From Sphingomonas sp. PAMC 26621 (lineage in GTDB: Bacteria > Pseudomonadota > Alphaproteobacteria > Sphingomonadales > Sphingomonadaceae): a stretch of 64,000 nt of DNA. A program made the position numbers and the translations under genes. Numbering within the stretch: position 1 is the stretch's first letter; each line of letters begins with the position of its first letter. Under the pieces are notes generated by a model that was not told where the DNA came from, did no database searches, and saw only the letters and a list, made by a program, of their open reading frames with translations. Positions 1 to 11,188 of the stretch are shown here, in pieces. The DNA is taken from the NCBI RefSeq assembly GCF_000251145.1, contig NZ_AIDW01000016.1, forward strand, positions 124,001-188,000, written 5' to 3'.

Positions 1-447
1 GCCGCGCTTGCGTTGGTCGCGGCGGGCGTCGTGTTGTTCAATCGCAATGCACGGTCGGTCGCGGCGCTGCCGGCGGTGCCGTTGCCGGTCGCGCAGGCGG
101 GGAGCGGTGAAAACCTGCCAGACGTCGCGCCCGCCGCGACCGAGGCGACGCGCGAGGCCAAACGGTTCGCGCGGTATGACAAGGACGAGAACGGTACGGT
201 CGGGCGCGAAGAATATCTCGCGCCACGCCGCAAGGCGTTCGCCAAGCTCGATACCAACCATGACGGCGCCTTGTCGTTCGACGAATGGGCCGCAAAGACC
301 GAAACGAAGTTCGCCGAGGCGGACAAGGACAAGTCGGGCGGAATGACCCCCGCCGAATTCGCCACCACCGCGCCGAAGCGCAAGCCACCGCACATCCATC
401 GCGATTGCCCACCACCCGCCAGCGCCGCCGCGTCGGAGGAGAGTTGA
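1..447 (+). CDS. EF-hand calcium-binding protein, 5' end outside window
   Basis: The reading frame enters from the left edge, so the true start is not visible. About 148 residues remain. They open with an alanine/valine-rich hydrophobic stretch, probably the end of a signal peptide or membrane anchor. Three EF-hand loops follow: DKDENGTVGREE from about visible residue 60, DTNHDGALSFDE from 84 and DKDKSGGMTPAE from 108. Acidic and Asn residues sit at loop positions 1, 3 and 5 with Gly at 6 in the first two; the third is slightly degenerate. The C-terminus is basic and proline-rich. Calcium binding is inferred from the family, and the cellular role is unknown. It converges on trmFO. Confidence 0.85.
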   Translation, partial: AALALVAAGVVLFNRNARSVAALPAVPLPVAQAGSGENLPDVAPAATEATREAKRFARYDKDENGTVGREEYLAPRRKAFAKLDTNHDGALSFDEWAAKTETKFAEADKDKSGGMTPAEFATTAPKRKPPHIHRDCPPPASAAASEES

Positions 448-501
448 CCGGTCGGGCCCGAACGTCCGCGACATCCGAGGGCCGATCCGGGCCTCAGCCC
501 T

Positions 502-537
502 CCCGTTCGTTAACCGGCTTCGACCGAAACGAACGGG
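502..537. terminator. Hairpin between convergent genes
   Basis: A perfect 10-bp inverted repeat (CCCGTTCGTT at 502-511, AACGAACGGG at 528-537) has a 16-nt loop and lies between the converging stops of the EF-hand gene and trmFO. No T-run follows on either strand, so intrinsic terminator activity is only inferred from position. Confidence 0.4.
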
Positions 538-547
538 ACGGGCGGGT

Positions 548-1879
548 TCAAGCCACCGACAACCACGCGCCGAGTGCCGAGCGTGCGCGGTCGGTGTACA
601 TCTTCTTGCGGTCGGCTTTCTTGGTCCGGCCCGGAATCGGGGGGAACAGACCAAAATTGACGTTCATCGGCTGGTACGTATCCGCAACCGCCGCGCCGGT
701 GATGTGATGGAGCAAAGCGCCCAGCGCGGTCGTGACCGGCGGCGGCGTCATCGCGCGCCCGCCCAGTTCGGCGACCGCGAACCGCCCCGCCATCAACCCG
801 ACCGCGGCGCTCTCGACATAGCCTTCGCAGCCGGTGATCTGCCCGGCGAAGCGGACGTTCGGGCGGGACTTGAGCCGCAGCGTCGGGTCGAGCAATTCGG
901 GCGAACGGATGAAGGTGTTGCGGTGCAACCCGCCAAGCCGCGCGAATTCCGCGTTCTCCAGCCCCGGGATCGTACGGAACAGGCGGACCTGCTCGGAATG
1001 CTTGAGCTTGGTCTGGAAGCCGACGATGTTCCACAGCGTGCCGCTGGCATTGTCCTGCCGCAACTGGACGACCGCATAGGGCCAGCGCCCGGTCCGCGGA
1101 TCATCGAGCCCGACCGGCTTCATCGGACCATAGCGCAGCGTATCGACCCCGCGCGATGCGGCGACCTCGATCGGCATGCAGCCCTCGAAATAGGGGGTGT
1201 TCTGCTCCCATTCCTTGAACTCGGTCTTCTCGCCCTCGATCAAGCCGGTGTGGAAGGCGATATACTGCTCCTGGTTGAGCGCGCAGTTGATGTAGTCCTT
1301 GCCCTCTCCCTTGTTCCAGCGTGATTGGAACCACGCGGTGTCCATGTCGATGCTGTCGAAATGGACGATCGGCGCAATCGCATCGAAGAAGGCAAGCGAG
1401 TCCGCGCCCGTCGCAGCGCCGATGCTGGACGCGAGGCCCGCAGCGGTCAGCGGGCCGGTTGCGACGATGACGGGGGTGTCGGGGAGCGTGTCGACCCGTT
1501 CGCGCACCACCTGGATGTTGGGATGCGCCTCGAGTGCCGCGGTGACGCCGGCCGAAAAGCCGTCGCGGTCGACCGCAAGCGCCGAACCTGCGGGAACCTT
1601 GTGAATGTCCGCTTCGCGCAGGATCAGAGATCCCAGCGTCCGCATCTCCTGGTGGATCAGCCCGACCGCGTTGCTGTCGGCATCGTCGGAGCGGAAGCTG
1701 TTCGAGCAGACCAGCTCGGCGAGTCCGTCGCTCTGGTGCGCGGGGGTCATTTCGCCGCCACGCTCGGCGGGGGCGCCGCGCATTTCGGACAGGCGGACCG
1801 AAAAGCCCGCCTCGGCCAGCTGCCATGCCGCCTCGGACCCGGCGAGACCGCCGCCGATGATGTGGATGTCGTGTGTCAT
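548..1879 (-). CDS. trmFO: Methylenetetrahydrofolate--tRNA-(uracil-5-)-methyltransferase TrmFO
   Basis: The 443-residue product should be the folate- and FAD-dependent enzyme that makes ribothymidine at position 54 of the tRNA T-loop. The N-terminus [19 protein letters not shown] is the dinucleotide-binding motif for FAD. Two cysteines in the contexts [11 protein letters not shown] and EGCMPIE match the family's conserved cysteines. Length is normal. The start at 1879 is preferred over an in-frame upstream codon at 1921 because AAGGAC lies just upstream and the FAD motif begins at once. It stands alone, converging on the EF-hand gene. The enzyme is cytosolic. Confidence 0.95.
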   Translation of the reverse strand: MTHDIHIIGGGLAGSEAAWQLAEAGFSVRLSEMRGAPAERGGEMTPAHQSDGLAELVCSNSFRSDDADSNAVGLIHQEMRTLGSLILREADIHKVPAGSALAVDRDGFSAGVTAALEAHPNIQVVRERVDTLPDTPVIVATGPLTAAGLASSIGAATGADSLAFFDAIAPIVHFDSIDMDTAWFQSRWNKGEGKDYINCALNQEQYIAFHTGLIEGEKTEFKEWEQNTPYFEGCMPIEVAASRGVDTLRYGPMKPVGLDDPRTGRWPYAVVQLRQDNASGTLWNIVGFQTKLKHSEQVRLFRTIPGLENAEFARLGGLHRNTFIRSPELLDPTLRLKSRPNVRFAGQITGCEGYVESAAVGLMAGRFAVAELGGRAMTPPPVTTALGALLHHITGAAVADTYQPMNVNFGLFPPIPGRTKKADRKKMYTDRARSALGAWLSVA

Positions 1880-2053
1880 GCGCCGTCCTTTGGGCATCCG
1901 CGCCGACTGGTCAACCGCCACGCGGCGATCGCGGTGGGGAAGGCCTGATGTCGATCAAGCAGATAAGATCGGCAACCCGCGAAGCGATTGCAAGGGCCGG
2001 ACGTTCCGGCATCAGGGCGAAGCATAGCCGCTCGTCTCAACAGGAGATCGAAG

Positions 2054-2542
2054 ATGCGTACTGGCAAAATTCTAGCGATACTGGCGCTCGGTACAATTCC
2101 GGCGCTTGCGATCGCAGCGCCCGCAATGACGTCGGCGACCTATGTCATGAAGGCAGGCGCAGGCGATCTTTACGAAAAACAGGCGAGCACGCTCGTGATG
2201 ACGTCAACCGCCAATCCCAAGCTCAAGAAGTTCGCGAAGGAAATGGTCACCGACCACGCCAACAGCACCGCCGCCGTCAAGGCCGCCGCGATGAAGGCCG
2301 GCATGCATCCCGCCGCGCCCAAGCTGACCGCGAAGCAGTCGAGCGATCTCGCCGCGCTGCGCGCCGCAACCGGTACTGCGCGCGACACGCTGTATATCCA
2401 GCAGCAGAAGGCGGCGCATCAGGACGCGCTGGCGCTGCATCAGGATGAGTCGTCGACCGGGACCGCCGCTCCGCTGAAGGCGGCCGCGACCAAGATCGTA
2501 CCCGTCGTCCAGCATCACATCGACATGCTTGTCGCGATGTAA
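2054..2542 (+). CDS. DUF4142 exported ferritin-like protein
   Basis: A 162-residue protein with a clear signal peptide (MRTGKILAILALGTIPALAI, probable cleavage after an Ala near residue 22). The rest fits the DUF4142 pattern: a helix containing LYEKQASTLVMTSTANPKLK and FAKEMVTDHANS, then a second half with QQQKAAHQDALALHQ and HHIDML. Such proteins are predicted periplasmic helical bundles; function is unknown in this family. The start at 2054 follows AGGAG at about 2042 and places the signal peptide at the N-terminus. A DUF488 gene follows after 49 bp in the same direction. Confidence 0.88.
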   Translation: MRTGKILAILALGTIPALAIAAPAMTSATYVMKAGAGDLYEKQASTLVMTSTANPKLKKFAKEMVTDHANSTAAVKAAAMKAGMHPAAPKLTAKQSSDLAALRAATGTARDTLYIQQQKAAHQDALALHQDESSTGTAAPLKAAATKIVPVVQHHIDMLVAM

Positions 2543-2552
2543 GAGACATCCA

Positions 2553-2581
2553 GCCCCGGCGGCGGTGCGCGCCGTCGGGGC
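2553..2581. terminator. GC-rich hairpin after DUF4142 gene
   Basis: A 10-bp near-perfect stem (2553-2562 with 2572-2581, one wobble) lies just behind the DUF4142 stop and just ahead of the DUF488 start. There is no T-run. It could weaken readthrough or fold in the leader of the next gene. Confidence 0.3.
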
Positions 2582-2591
2582 GGAACGGGAT

Positions 2592-3026
2592 ATGATGAAG
2601 ATTTTCACGATCGGCTACGAAGCCGCCACGATGTCCGACTTCCTCGCCGCGTTGACCCGGGCAGGGGTGACGCGCGTAATCGACGTTCGCGCGCTCCCGC
2701 TGTCTCGCCGCCCGGGATTTTCGAAGACGTCGTTGGCCGCGTCGCTCGCGGCGGCGGACATTGATTACGTTCACCTGAAGGCGCTCGGCACGCCGAAGGC
2801 AGGGCGCGACGCCGCCAAGAAAGGCGACGTCGCGACGCTCGAGTCGGTCTACGCGCACCAGCTCGAATTGCCTGAGGCGCAGGTACAGGCGGCACGCATG
2901 CTCGCGCTCGCCGCCGAGCAGCCGAGCGCGCTGCTATGCTACGAGCGAGACCCGCGGCATTGCCACCGGACGCTGCTGCTCGAGGCGGAAGCGGAGGGGG
3001 TCGAGGTCGTCGATCTCTATTGCTGA
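2592..3026 (+). CDS. DUF488 family protein
   Basis: A 144-residue protein of the DUF488 family. Typical signatures are the N-terminal MKIFTIGYE, the VIDVRALPLSRRPGFSK segment and the C-terminal LCYERDPRHCHR. The Cys/His-rich end suggests a nucleic-acid or metal-related role, but no biochemical function is established for this family. There are adjacent start codons at 2592 and 2595. The ribosome site is weak (GGAACGGG). Nothing in the neighbourhood points to a pathway. Confidence 0.85.
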   Translation: MMKIFTIGYEAATMSDFLAALTRAGVTRVIDVRALPLSRRPGFSKTSLAASLAAADIDYVHLKALGTPKAGRDAAKKGDVATLESVYAHQLELPEAQVQAARMLALAAEQPSALLCYERDPRHCHRTLLLEAEAEGVEVVDLYC

Positions 3027-3175
3027 TCCGGTCATCGTTAATTCGTATCGGACCGTCGGTCCGGCCTTGAGGCGTGGCGAGCAGCGCGGTAGGAATACAT
3101 CAAATGGACCAGGTCTCGCCATGGCGATCCCGGCCAGCAGCAATTTCCAGAGCCAACACCCTTTCGAGGAAGTCG

Positions 3176-3469
3176 ATGCCGTATTCGCGCATGTCCGCCG
3201 CGTTGTCGATCGCCCGGGACCGACAGGTCGTGCCACGTCAGTTCGAGCTGAGCTGGGGCGATTTCGAAGACTTCACTGCGAGTACGCACGGCATGCAATC
3301 GGTCTCGGGCTATCCGCAGACGTGGAAGTTCGCGGGCGTCCATGTCCGGCGGTCGCTCGACAAATATGCCTCATCCACGCTTATCGTCGATGGCGCTGAA
3401 TCGCCGCTCGAGCTCAATCAGGCGTCGCGCACGGTCTACCGGTACGTCCCGGGGCACGTGCAGTCCTGA
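3176..3469 (+). CDS. Small hypothetical protein, uncertain
   Basis: This is the only credible candidate in the 3027-3542 gap. The 97-residue frame from 3176 has a GAGGAAG sequence a few bases upstream. Codons after about 3220 have strong GC bias at the third position and read like a folded protein (FELSWGDFEDFTASTHGM, YPQTWKFAGVHVRRSLDKYA). The 5' part is less convincing: a different plus-strand frame from 3121 and a minus-strand frame at 3108-3240 also look protein-like there, so the region may hold a decayed or indel-damaged gene. I do not recognise a family. Confidence 0.35.
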   Translation: MPYSRMSAALSIARDRQVVPRQFELSWGDFEDFTASTHGMQSVSGYPQTWKFAGVHVRRSLDKYASSTLIVDGAESPLELNQASRTVYRYVPGHVQS

Positions 3470-3542
3470 GCGACAGGTGCTGCGGGACGCGCGCCTCCCG
3501 GACCGCGAATTCCGCAAGTACCCGTCGAAACAGTCCCCGGTC

Positions 3543-3899
3543 CTAGCCAGCTACCGGCAGCTTGACCCTGCCATCGGCATCCCGCTCGAGCGGGCCGTAC
3601 GCGATGACCGTCTCCAGCAGCAGCGGACCGCCATAGAGATGCGGGAAAAGTTGCCCGCCGCGCGACTGCTCCCATTTCAACCCCGCCCCGAACGAGCCGA
3701 GATCGACCGCCGCGACATGCAGATCGCCTTGCCCGGCGAAATGCTTGTCGACGGTTTCGGTCAACTGATCGGCGGTCGACAGGTGGACGTAACCGTCCGC
3801 CAGATCGACCGGCGCGCCCGCGAACGATCCGTCGGCTTCGAGCGCCGCCATCTGCTCGGCGGTCAGGACCTTGTACGCGGTGAGGGGCAGGTCGCTCAT
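3543..3899 (-). CDS. DUF952 family protein
   Basis: A 118-residue cytosolic protein with the DUF952 pattern: TAYKVLTAEQMAAL at the start, DGYVHLSTADQL in the middle and GGQLFPHLYGGPL near the end. Members are small proteins of unknown activity with conserved His/Ser residues. Its ATG overlaps by ATGA (3896-3899) the stop codon that gyrA would have if its late frameshift were repaired. The two genes were therefore evidently a translationally coupled pair. Family assignment is firm; function is not known. Confidence 0.88.
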   Translation of the reverse strand: MSDLPLTAYKVLTAEQMAALEADGSFAGAPVDLADGYVHLSTADQLTETVDKHFAGQGDLHVAAVDLGSFGAGLKWEQSRGGQLFPHLYGGPLLLETVIAYGPLERDADGRVKLPVAG

Positions 3900-3972
3900 T
3901 CGCCATCCTCCGGACCGGCTGCGCTGTCGTCGCTCGTGTTCGCACCGTCGTCGGGGGCGAGCTCGACCTGGG

Positions 3973-6666
<2,694 letters not shown>

Positions 6667-6777
6667 TTTTTGGTGCCTTCGGCTGTTTATGTCGGTTCGG
6701 TTACGACCTAGCCCAGCGCTCGACTTATGTCACGCGGCACGGTGTCAGAAGCGGGCGTTCACGGTGCGAAAACGCAC

Positions 6778-6813
6778 AAAAAAGGGGGCGTCGGCACGAA
6801 TGCCGACGCCCCC
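6778..6813 (-). terminator. Rho-independent terminator of the PEP-CTERM gene
   Basis: A perfect 13-bp stem (6784-6796 with 6801-6813, loop CGAA) is followed on the minus strand by six T residues (6778-6783). It sits directly behind the stop of the PEP-CTERM gene. Confidence 0.9.
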
Positions 6814-6830
6814 TCGTCCAGCGTTGGCGT

Positions 6831-7337
6831 TCAGGCGGTTAGCGGGGCCGAACCCCGACGACGCACGGCCATGCCGATCATGCCGAAACCTGCCAGCAGC
6901 ATCGCCCACGTCGCTGGTTCGGGCACCGCTGCTGCGACCGCCGAAACGCTGTAGCTGACGGTCGGGACGTCATAATCGTAAAATGCGGTCGGCCCGAACG
7001 CGAGCAAGGTCGGCTGCGCGAGCGTGCCGCTGTACAGCGCCGGACCCGCGATGTTCGCGAGCGTGAAGTTGAACGTGTTGAGCGTCATGCCCCCGCCGTC
7101 CGCTGCATCATACAGCGCCAGGCTGGCGGTCGACGATCCGTCCGAATAAACGCCGGCAACGTCGAAGATGAAGAATTCCGTTGGAAAGTTGACGTCGGGC
7201 CTGGTGTGATCGTCGAGCGAGAAGTGTGCCGAGAAACCGTTCGAACCGGTGATCGCGTAGAACAGCGTCGTCGCTGAAGCGGGGATCGCCGAGACCAACG
7301 CGGTGGCGGCAGCCGCCAGCAGTGCAATACGCTTCAT
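6831..7337 (-). CDS. PEP-CTERM sorting-domain protein (exosortase substrate)
   Basis: A 168-residue secreted protein. The N-terminus MKRIALLAAAATALVSAIPA is a signal peptide with likely cleavage after ASA. The middle is a beta-rich domain with many Ser, Thr, Phe and Tyr and no recognised enzyme motif. The C-terminus is a textbook PEP-CTERM tail: VPEPATWAMLLAGFGMIG, a hydrophobic helix, then AVRRR. Exosortase A, whose gene is at 60296-61840, is expected to recognise this tail and release the protein to the outer surface. It is a single gene with its own terminator; a GGGGGA ribosome site precedes the ATG. Specific role is unknown. Confidence 0.92.
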   Translation of the reverse strand: MKRIALLAAAATALVSAIPASATTLFYAITGSNGFSAHFSLDDHTRPDVNFPTEFFIFDVAGVYSDGSSTASLALYDAADGGGMTLNTFNFTLANIAGPALYSGTLAQPTLLAFGPTAFYDYDVPTVSYSVSAVAAAVPEPATWAMLLAGFGMIGMAVRRRGSAPLTA

Positions 7338-7519
7338 GATACGAAATCCCCCGGTTAACGATGTGTTAACCGCAGAGCATCTCGATCGATAAACTACAAG
7401 ACGTTTACGCTAGATATCATCCCGGTCCGGGAAATACTTACTGTTGAAGCGTAACGCAGTTGTCATCAATACATGCTGTGTCGAGCAAGGCGGCTCGAAA
7501 CACTGCGCTACGCCTTACC

Positions 7520-8215
7520 TCAGAAGGGCACTTCCTTGCCTTCGAAATCGAACAGCTTGCCGGTGTCCGGGGCCTTCAGCTCCTCGATGACGTCGAGCAG
7601 TTGCAACGCCGCGCGCTCGGCATCGAACAGCCGGCCCGGCTGGACGTTGCCCTGAAACGGTTTGGACAGTGCGGTATCGACCGTGCCCGGGTGGAGCCCC
7701 ACGACGATCGCCCGGTCGTTGCGCCGCTTTTCCTCGATGGATAGCGTGCGGATTAACTGGTTGAGGGCGGCCTTGGCGGCCCGATAGCCATACCAGCCGC
7801 CGAGCTTGTTATCCGAGATGCTTCCGACGCGCGCCGACAGGGCCGCGAAGACGCAACGGCCGGTCTTCGGCATCAACGGGAGGAAGTGCTTCGCGACGAT
7901 CGCCGGCCCGATTGCGTTTATCGCGAATTGCCGAGCGAGCCAGTCGGGGTCGAGCTCGCGAAGCGCCTTCTCGGGTCCGCGTTCGCCATCGTGAAGCAGG
8001 CCGGTCGCGACGATCACCAGCGTGGGAGCAGGGCCCTTCGCAACCTGCACCGCCGCGGCAGCAATGGTCGACTCGTCGAGCAAGTCGATATGCCGGTCGC
8101 CCTCGTAAGACCGTGCGAACCCGAGGACGGTGTCGAACGCACCCTCTTCGGTCAGCGCGGCTTCGAGCGCCGCGCCGATGCCGCCCGATGCGCCGATGAT
8201 GACGGCTGTCGTCAT
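7520..8215 (-). CDS. Short-chain dehydrogenase/reductase, C-factor-like
   Basis: A 231-residue SDR. The nucleotide-binding GASGGIG is at the N-terminus, VIVATGLLH holds the central strand, and the active-site Ser plus YRAAK (Tyr-x-x-x-Lys) are in SARVGSI...GWYGYRAAK. LHPGTVDTALSKPF is typical of the CsgA/C-factor-type branch. Substrate is unknown. Two ATGs are possible, 8221 and 8215; the second has better spacing to GAGGA. The 5' region is a 14-bp tandem duplication that repeats the ribosome site and start. It lies directly behind yaaA on the same strand, so the two are probably co-transcribed. Confidence 0.88.
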   Translation of the reverse strand: MTTAVIIGASGGIGAALEAALTEEGAFDTVLGFARSYEGDRHIDLLDESTIAAAAVQVAKGPAPTLVIVATGLLHDGERGPEKALRELDPDWLARQFAINAIGPAIVAKHFLPLMPKTGRCVFAALSARVGSISDNKLGGWYGYRAAKAALNQLIRTLSIEEKRRNDRAIVVGLHPGTVDTALSKPFQGNVQPGRLFDAERAALQLLDVIEELKAPDTGKLFDFEGKEVPF

Positions 8216-8239
8216 GCCCATGTCCTCATGCCCATGTCC
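8212..8239 (-). repeat. 14-bp tandem duplication over SDR start region
   Basis: Two exact consecutive copies of TCATGCCCATGTCC (8212-8225 and 8226-8239) occupy the whole gap between the yaaA stop and the SDR coding start. On the minus strand each copy carries an AGGACATG-like sequence and two ATGs. Confidence 0.85.
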
Positions 8240-8992
8240 TTATGTCCGCGTAAACCGCCACCAATCGTCGGTGCTCTCCGCCGGATCGAAGCGATAGCCG
8301 TCGCTGTCGAACCCCTTCATCGCCTCGATATCGGTGATGCGATGCTCGCACAGCCAGCGCGCAACCATGCCGCGGGCCTTCTTGGCGTGGAAGCTGACGA
8401 AGCGCGGGCCGTCCGGCCCGGGCTCGCGGAAATCGACGTCGACCACGCGGACGCCGGCAAGCTTGCCGTCGACCGCACGGAAATATTCCTGGCTTGCCAG
8501 GTTGAGCACCACGCCCGACCCCTCGGCGGCCACTTCATCGCGGACCAGTGCCGCAATCCGGTCGCCCCACCAGTCGTACAGCGACGGCTTCCGCGGTGCC
8601 CAGCGCGTGCCCATCTCGAGGCGGTAGGGGCGCATCGAGTCGAACGGGCGCAGCAGGCCATAGAGCCCTGACAGCATGCGAACGTGGTCCTGCGCGAAAT
8701 CGAGCGCGGGTGCGTCGAGCGTCAATGCCTCGAGCCCGGTATAGACGTCCCCCGCGAAGGCGAACAGCGCCGGACGCTCCGGCGCTTCCGGGAAGTCCGC
8801 GAACCGATCCGCATTGAGCTTGGCCAGTTTCGGCGAGATGCCCATCAGGTCGGACAGTTTCTTCTGCGTCAGGTGCGCCGCCGCCTTCGCCAGCGTCGCG
8901 GCTTCCTCGGCGAAATGCGGCCGCGTTGCGGTGACGGGCGGAAGCGCGCTGTCGTAATCGAGCGTCTTGGCGGGGGAGAGCAGGGCGATCAT
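8240..8992 (-). CDS. yaaA: Peroxide stress protein YaaA (DUF328)
   Basis: A 250-residue member of the YaaA/DUF328 family. The start MIALLSPAKTLD is diagnostic, as are GDVYTGL, MLSGLYGLLRPFD, the PYRLEMGTRW stretch and FVSFHAKKARGMVARW. E. coli YaaA is induced by OxyR and limits iron-driven oxidative damage; the same role is inferred here. The downstream SDR begins within a few bases of its stop, suggesting one transcript. It is divergent from the exported protein at 9193. Confidence 0.93.
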   Translation of the reverse strand: MIALLSPAKTLDYDSALPPVTATRPHFAEEAATLAKAAAHLTQKKLSDLMGISPKLAKLNADRFADFPEAPERPALFAFAGDVYTGLEALTLDAPALDFAQDHVRMLSGLYGLLRPFDSMRPYRLEMGTRWAPRKPSLYDWWGDRIAALVRDEVAAEGSGVVLNLASQEYFRAVDGKLAGVRVVDVDFREPGPDGPRFVSFHAKKARGMVARWLCEHRITDIEAMKGFDSDGYRFDPAESTDDWWRFTRT

Positions 8993-9192
8993 CGCCGAGC
9001 CGGGTAGCCGCGCGCCGACGACACGTCAAAGAGTCTCCCGCCGTCGCGAAGCGGGGGAACCACGGCGGGTTCAAGCGTTGTTCAGCCCGGTGACGGCACC
9101 GGCGTCGCTTGACGGTGAAACCGGTGGCGTTAGAGCGGCTCAGGCATTTCCCCCGCAAGGTCGCCCGTTCGAGGCATGAGGAGAGTTCGGCA

Positions 9193-10473
9193 ATGAAGAT
9201 GGTTTCGAAAATCGCACTGACCGGGGCGCTCGTCGTCTCGATCAACGGTGCAGCTCTGGTTGCGCCCGCATTCGCCAAGAAGAAGGACGAGGCACCCGCC
9301 GCGCCGACGATCTCCAAGGAAGTTCGCGACAATTTCGTTGCCGCCAAGGCAGCGCTCGACGCCAACCCGAAGGATCTCGCCAAGGCCGAGGCAAGCGTGA
9401 CCGCGCTCGATGCCGCTGCCAAGACGGATTACGAGAAGTATATCGGCAGCAGCCTGCGCCTGTCGGTGGTCAACGCACAGAGCACCGGCCTGACCGACGC
9501 ACAGCGCGCCGCCGCGCTCGCGCCGATGCTCGATGCGCTGATCGCCAACCCGACGACCCCGAAGACCGAAGTCGCGATTCGCACCAATGAGCGCGCTGGC
9601 CTGTATTTCACGCAGAAGCAGTACGCTCAGGCCGCCGCCGGCTGGCAGAAGGCCAAGGACCTTGGCTACACCGACGCCGACCTGCTGCTCAACATCGCGC
9701 GCGCCAAGGTCGAGTCCGGTGACGTCGACGGCGGCGTCGCCGCGCTCGATCAAGCGGTCAAGGCCGAGGAAGCCGCTGGCCGCGTGCCGCCGGAAGCATG
9801 GTACAAGTATGCGTTCACGCGTCTTTACAAGGCTGGCAAGGACGAGGCGGGCGACGCCTGGACCGCAGGCTGGTTGTCGCATTACGGCACCAAGCAGAAC
9901 TGGCGCGCCGCGATCTACACCTTCGGCTTCCAGGGGCCGAACGCCGCGAAGTACAGCAAGAACCGCGTCGACCTGTTCCGCCTGATGTGGGCGACCAAGA
10001 GCCAGGCCGGGCAGACCGAATATCTCCAGTATGCGGATGCGGCGATCAAGGTCGGCCTTCCCAACGAAGCCAAGGTCGTGCTCGACGAGGGCGCGGCATC
10101 GAACGTCGTTCCCGCGACCAACGTGCTCGGCAAGGAACTGATGGCGTCGGCCAAGACCGGCATCGCCGGCAGCACCTCGCCCGCGGGCAAGGAAAAGAAC
10201 GCCCAGGCTGCGCCGAAGGGTGACATCGCAGGCCAGGCGGGCGACGCCTACTTTGGCGCGCGCAATTACGCCAAGGCGGTCGAAATGTATCGTCTCGCCG
10301 AGACCAAGGGCGCGACCGACGCGGATCGCAACAGCCTCCACCTCGGCATGGCGCTGGCAATGGCGGGCGACCGTGAGGCCGCCAAGGCAGCCCTCGCCAA
10401 GGTCGCAAGCGAGCCGAACAAGTCGATCGCCCGCTTGTGGCAGACCTATGTCGCGGCACCGCCTGCGGCATAA
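9193..10473 (+). CDS. Exported alanine-rich TPR-like repeat protein
   Basis: A 426-residue protein with a signal peptide (MKMVSKIALTGALVVSINGA, ending near AFA). It is then rich in Ala and Lys and organised as helical pairs typical of tetratricopeptide repeats: GLYFTQKQYAQAAAGWQKAK, AYFGARNYAKAVEMYRLAE and SLHLGMALAMAGDREAAKAA are TPR-like units. No catalytic motif is seen. A periplasmic scaffold role is plausible. The ATG at 9193 is chosen because AGGAGAG lies upstream and the signal peptide starts there. A strong terminator follows. It is not obviously the TPR protein (PrsT) of exosortase loci. Confidence 0.82.
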   Translation: MKMVSKIALTGALVVSINGAALVAPAFAKKKDEAPAAPTISKEVRDNFVAAKAALDANPKDLAKAEASVTALDAAAKTDYEKYIGSSLRLSVVNAQSTGLTDAQRAAALAPMLDALIANPTTPKTEVAIRTNERAGLYFTQKQYAQAAAGWQKAKDLGYTDADLLLNIARAKVESGDVDGGVAALDQAVKAEEAAGRVPPEAWYKYAFTRLYKAGKDEAGDAWTAGWLSHYGTKQNWRAAIYTFGFQGPNAAKYSKNRVDLFRLMWATKSQAGQTEYLQYADAAIKVGLPNEAKVVLDEGAASNVVPATNVLGKELMASAKTGIAGSTSPAGKEKNAQAAPKGDIAGQAGDAYFGARNYAKAVEMYRLAETKGATDADRNSLHLGMALAMAGDREAAKAALAKVASEPNKSIARLWQTYVAAPPAA

Positions 10474-10489
10474 GGCTTTGCCTCACGGT

Positions 10490-10525
10490 AAAAAAAAGGG
10501 CGGCCCGAACGGGCCGCCCTTTTTT
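10490..10525. terminator. Bidirectional intrinsic terminator
   Basis: A perfect 9-bp stem GGGCGGCCC/GGGCCGCCC (10498-10506, 10511-10519, loop GAAC) is flanked by eight A on the left and six T on the right. It can therefore stop transcription from both the TPR-like gene and the convergent Lrp gene. Confidence 0.92.
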
Positions 10526-10535
10526 GTTGCAGCGG

Positions 10536-11003
10536 TCAGGCGCCGCGAATCGGGATGCCGGGGAGCGACTTGGCGGTGCGGATCGTCAGCGACGTCTTGA
10601 CGCTCGCGACGTTCGGCGCGGGTGTCAGCTGGGTCATCAGGATCTCCTGGAACCCCTTGAGATCGCTCGCGACGATCTTGAGGATGAAGTCGATCTCTCC
10701 GTTGAGCATATGGCATTCGCGGACCTCCGGGATGGTCGCGACATGCTGTTCGAACGCGGCAAGATCCTGTTCGGCCTGGCTGCGCAGGCTGACCATTGCG
10801 AACACCGTGATCGGATAGCCAAGCGTTGCCGGGTCGATCTCGGCATGGTAGCCGCGGATCGCACCGGCTTCCTCGAGCGCACGGACACGCCGCAGGCAGG
10901 GGGGAGCGGTCAGCCCGACGCGCTCGGCCAGATCGACATTGGTCATGCGCCCGTCGTCCTGAAGCAACTCCAGGATGCGCCGGTCGATCGAATCAAAGGA
11001 CAT
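10536..11003 (-). CDS. Lrp/AsnC family transcriptional regulator
   Basis: A 155-residue regulator with the standard layout. An N-terminal winged helix (SIDRRILELLQDDGRMTNVD, then LAERVGLTAPPCLRRVRALE) is followed by a RAM ligand-binding domain containing ECHMLNGEIDFILKIVASDL. Length matches family norms (150-165). The start ATG has AGGAG about 8 bases upstream. It ends in a shared bidirectional terminator. Targets cannot be told from context: its neighbours are an exported repeat protein and a histidine kinase. It is distinct from the second Lrp-type regulator next to ald. Confidence 0.92.
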   Translation of the reverse strand: MSFDSIDRRILELLQDDGRMTNVDLAERVGLTAPPCLRRVRALEEAGAIRGYHAEIDPATLGYPITVFAMVSLRSQAEQDLAAFEQHVATIPEVRECHMLNGEIDFILKIVASDLKGFQEILMTQLTPAPNVASVKTSLTIRTAKSLPGIPIRGA

Positions 11004-11188
11004 TACGTGAAGCTCCTGGAATCGCCGCGTTTGGCATCGCGCTGTGGAGCGGCCCTATAATATAATTGCCGGAGAACGCAATTGTCCCACATTGTTACGT
11101 GGCGAAATCTCCCGTTCCCTGTGGCCGTCCCGCTGAGTAAGGCGGGAGGCGAGGCCAAGAATGCCGCTGTTCCCGAAGGTTCTCCGAT

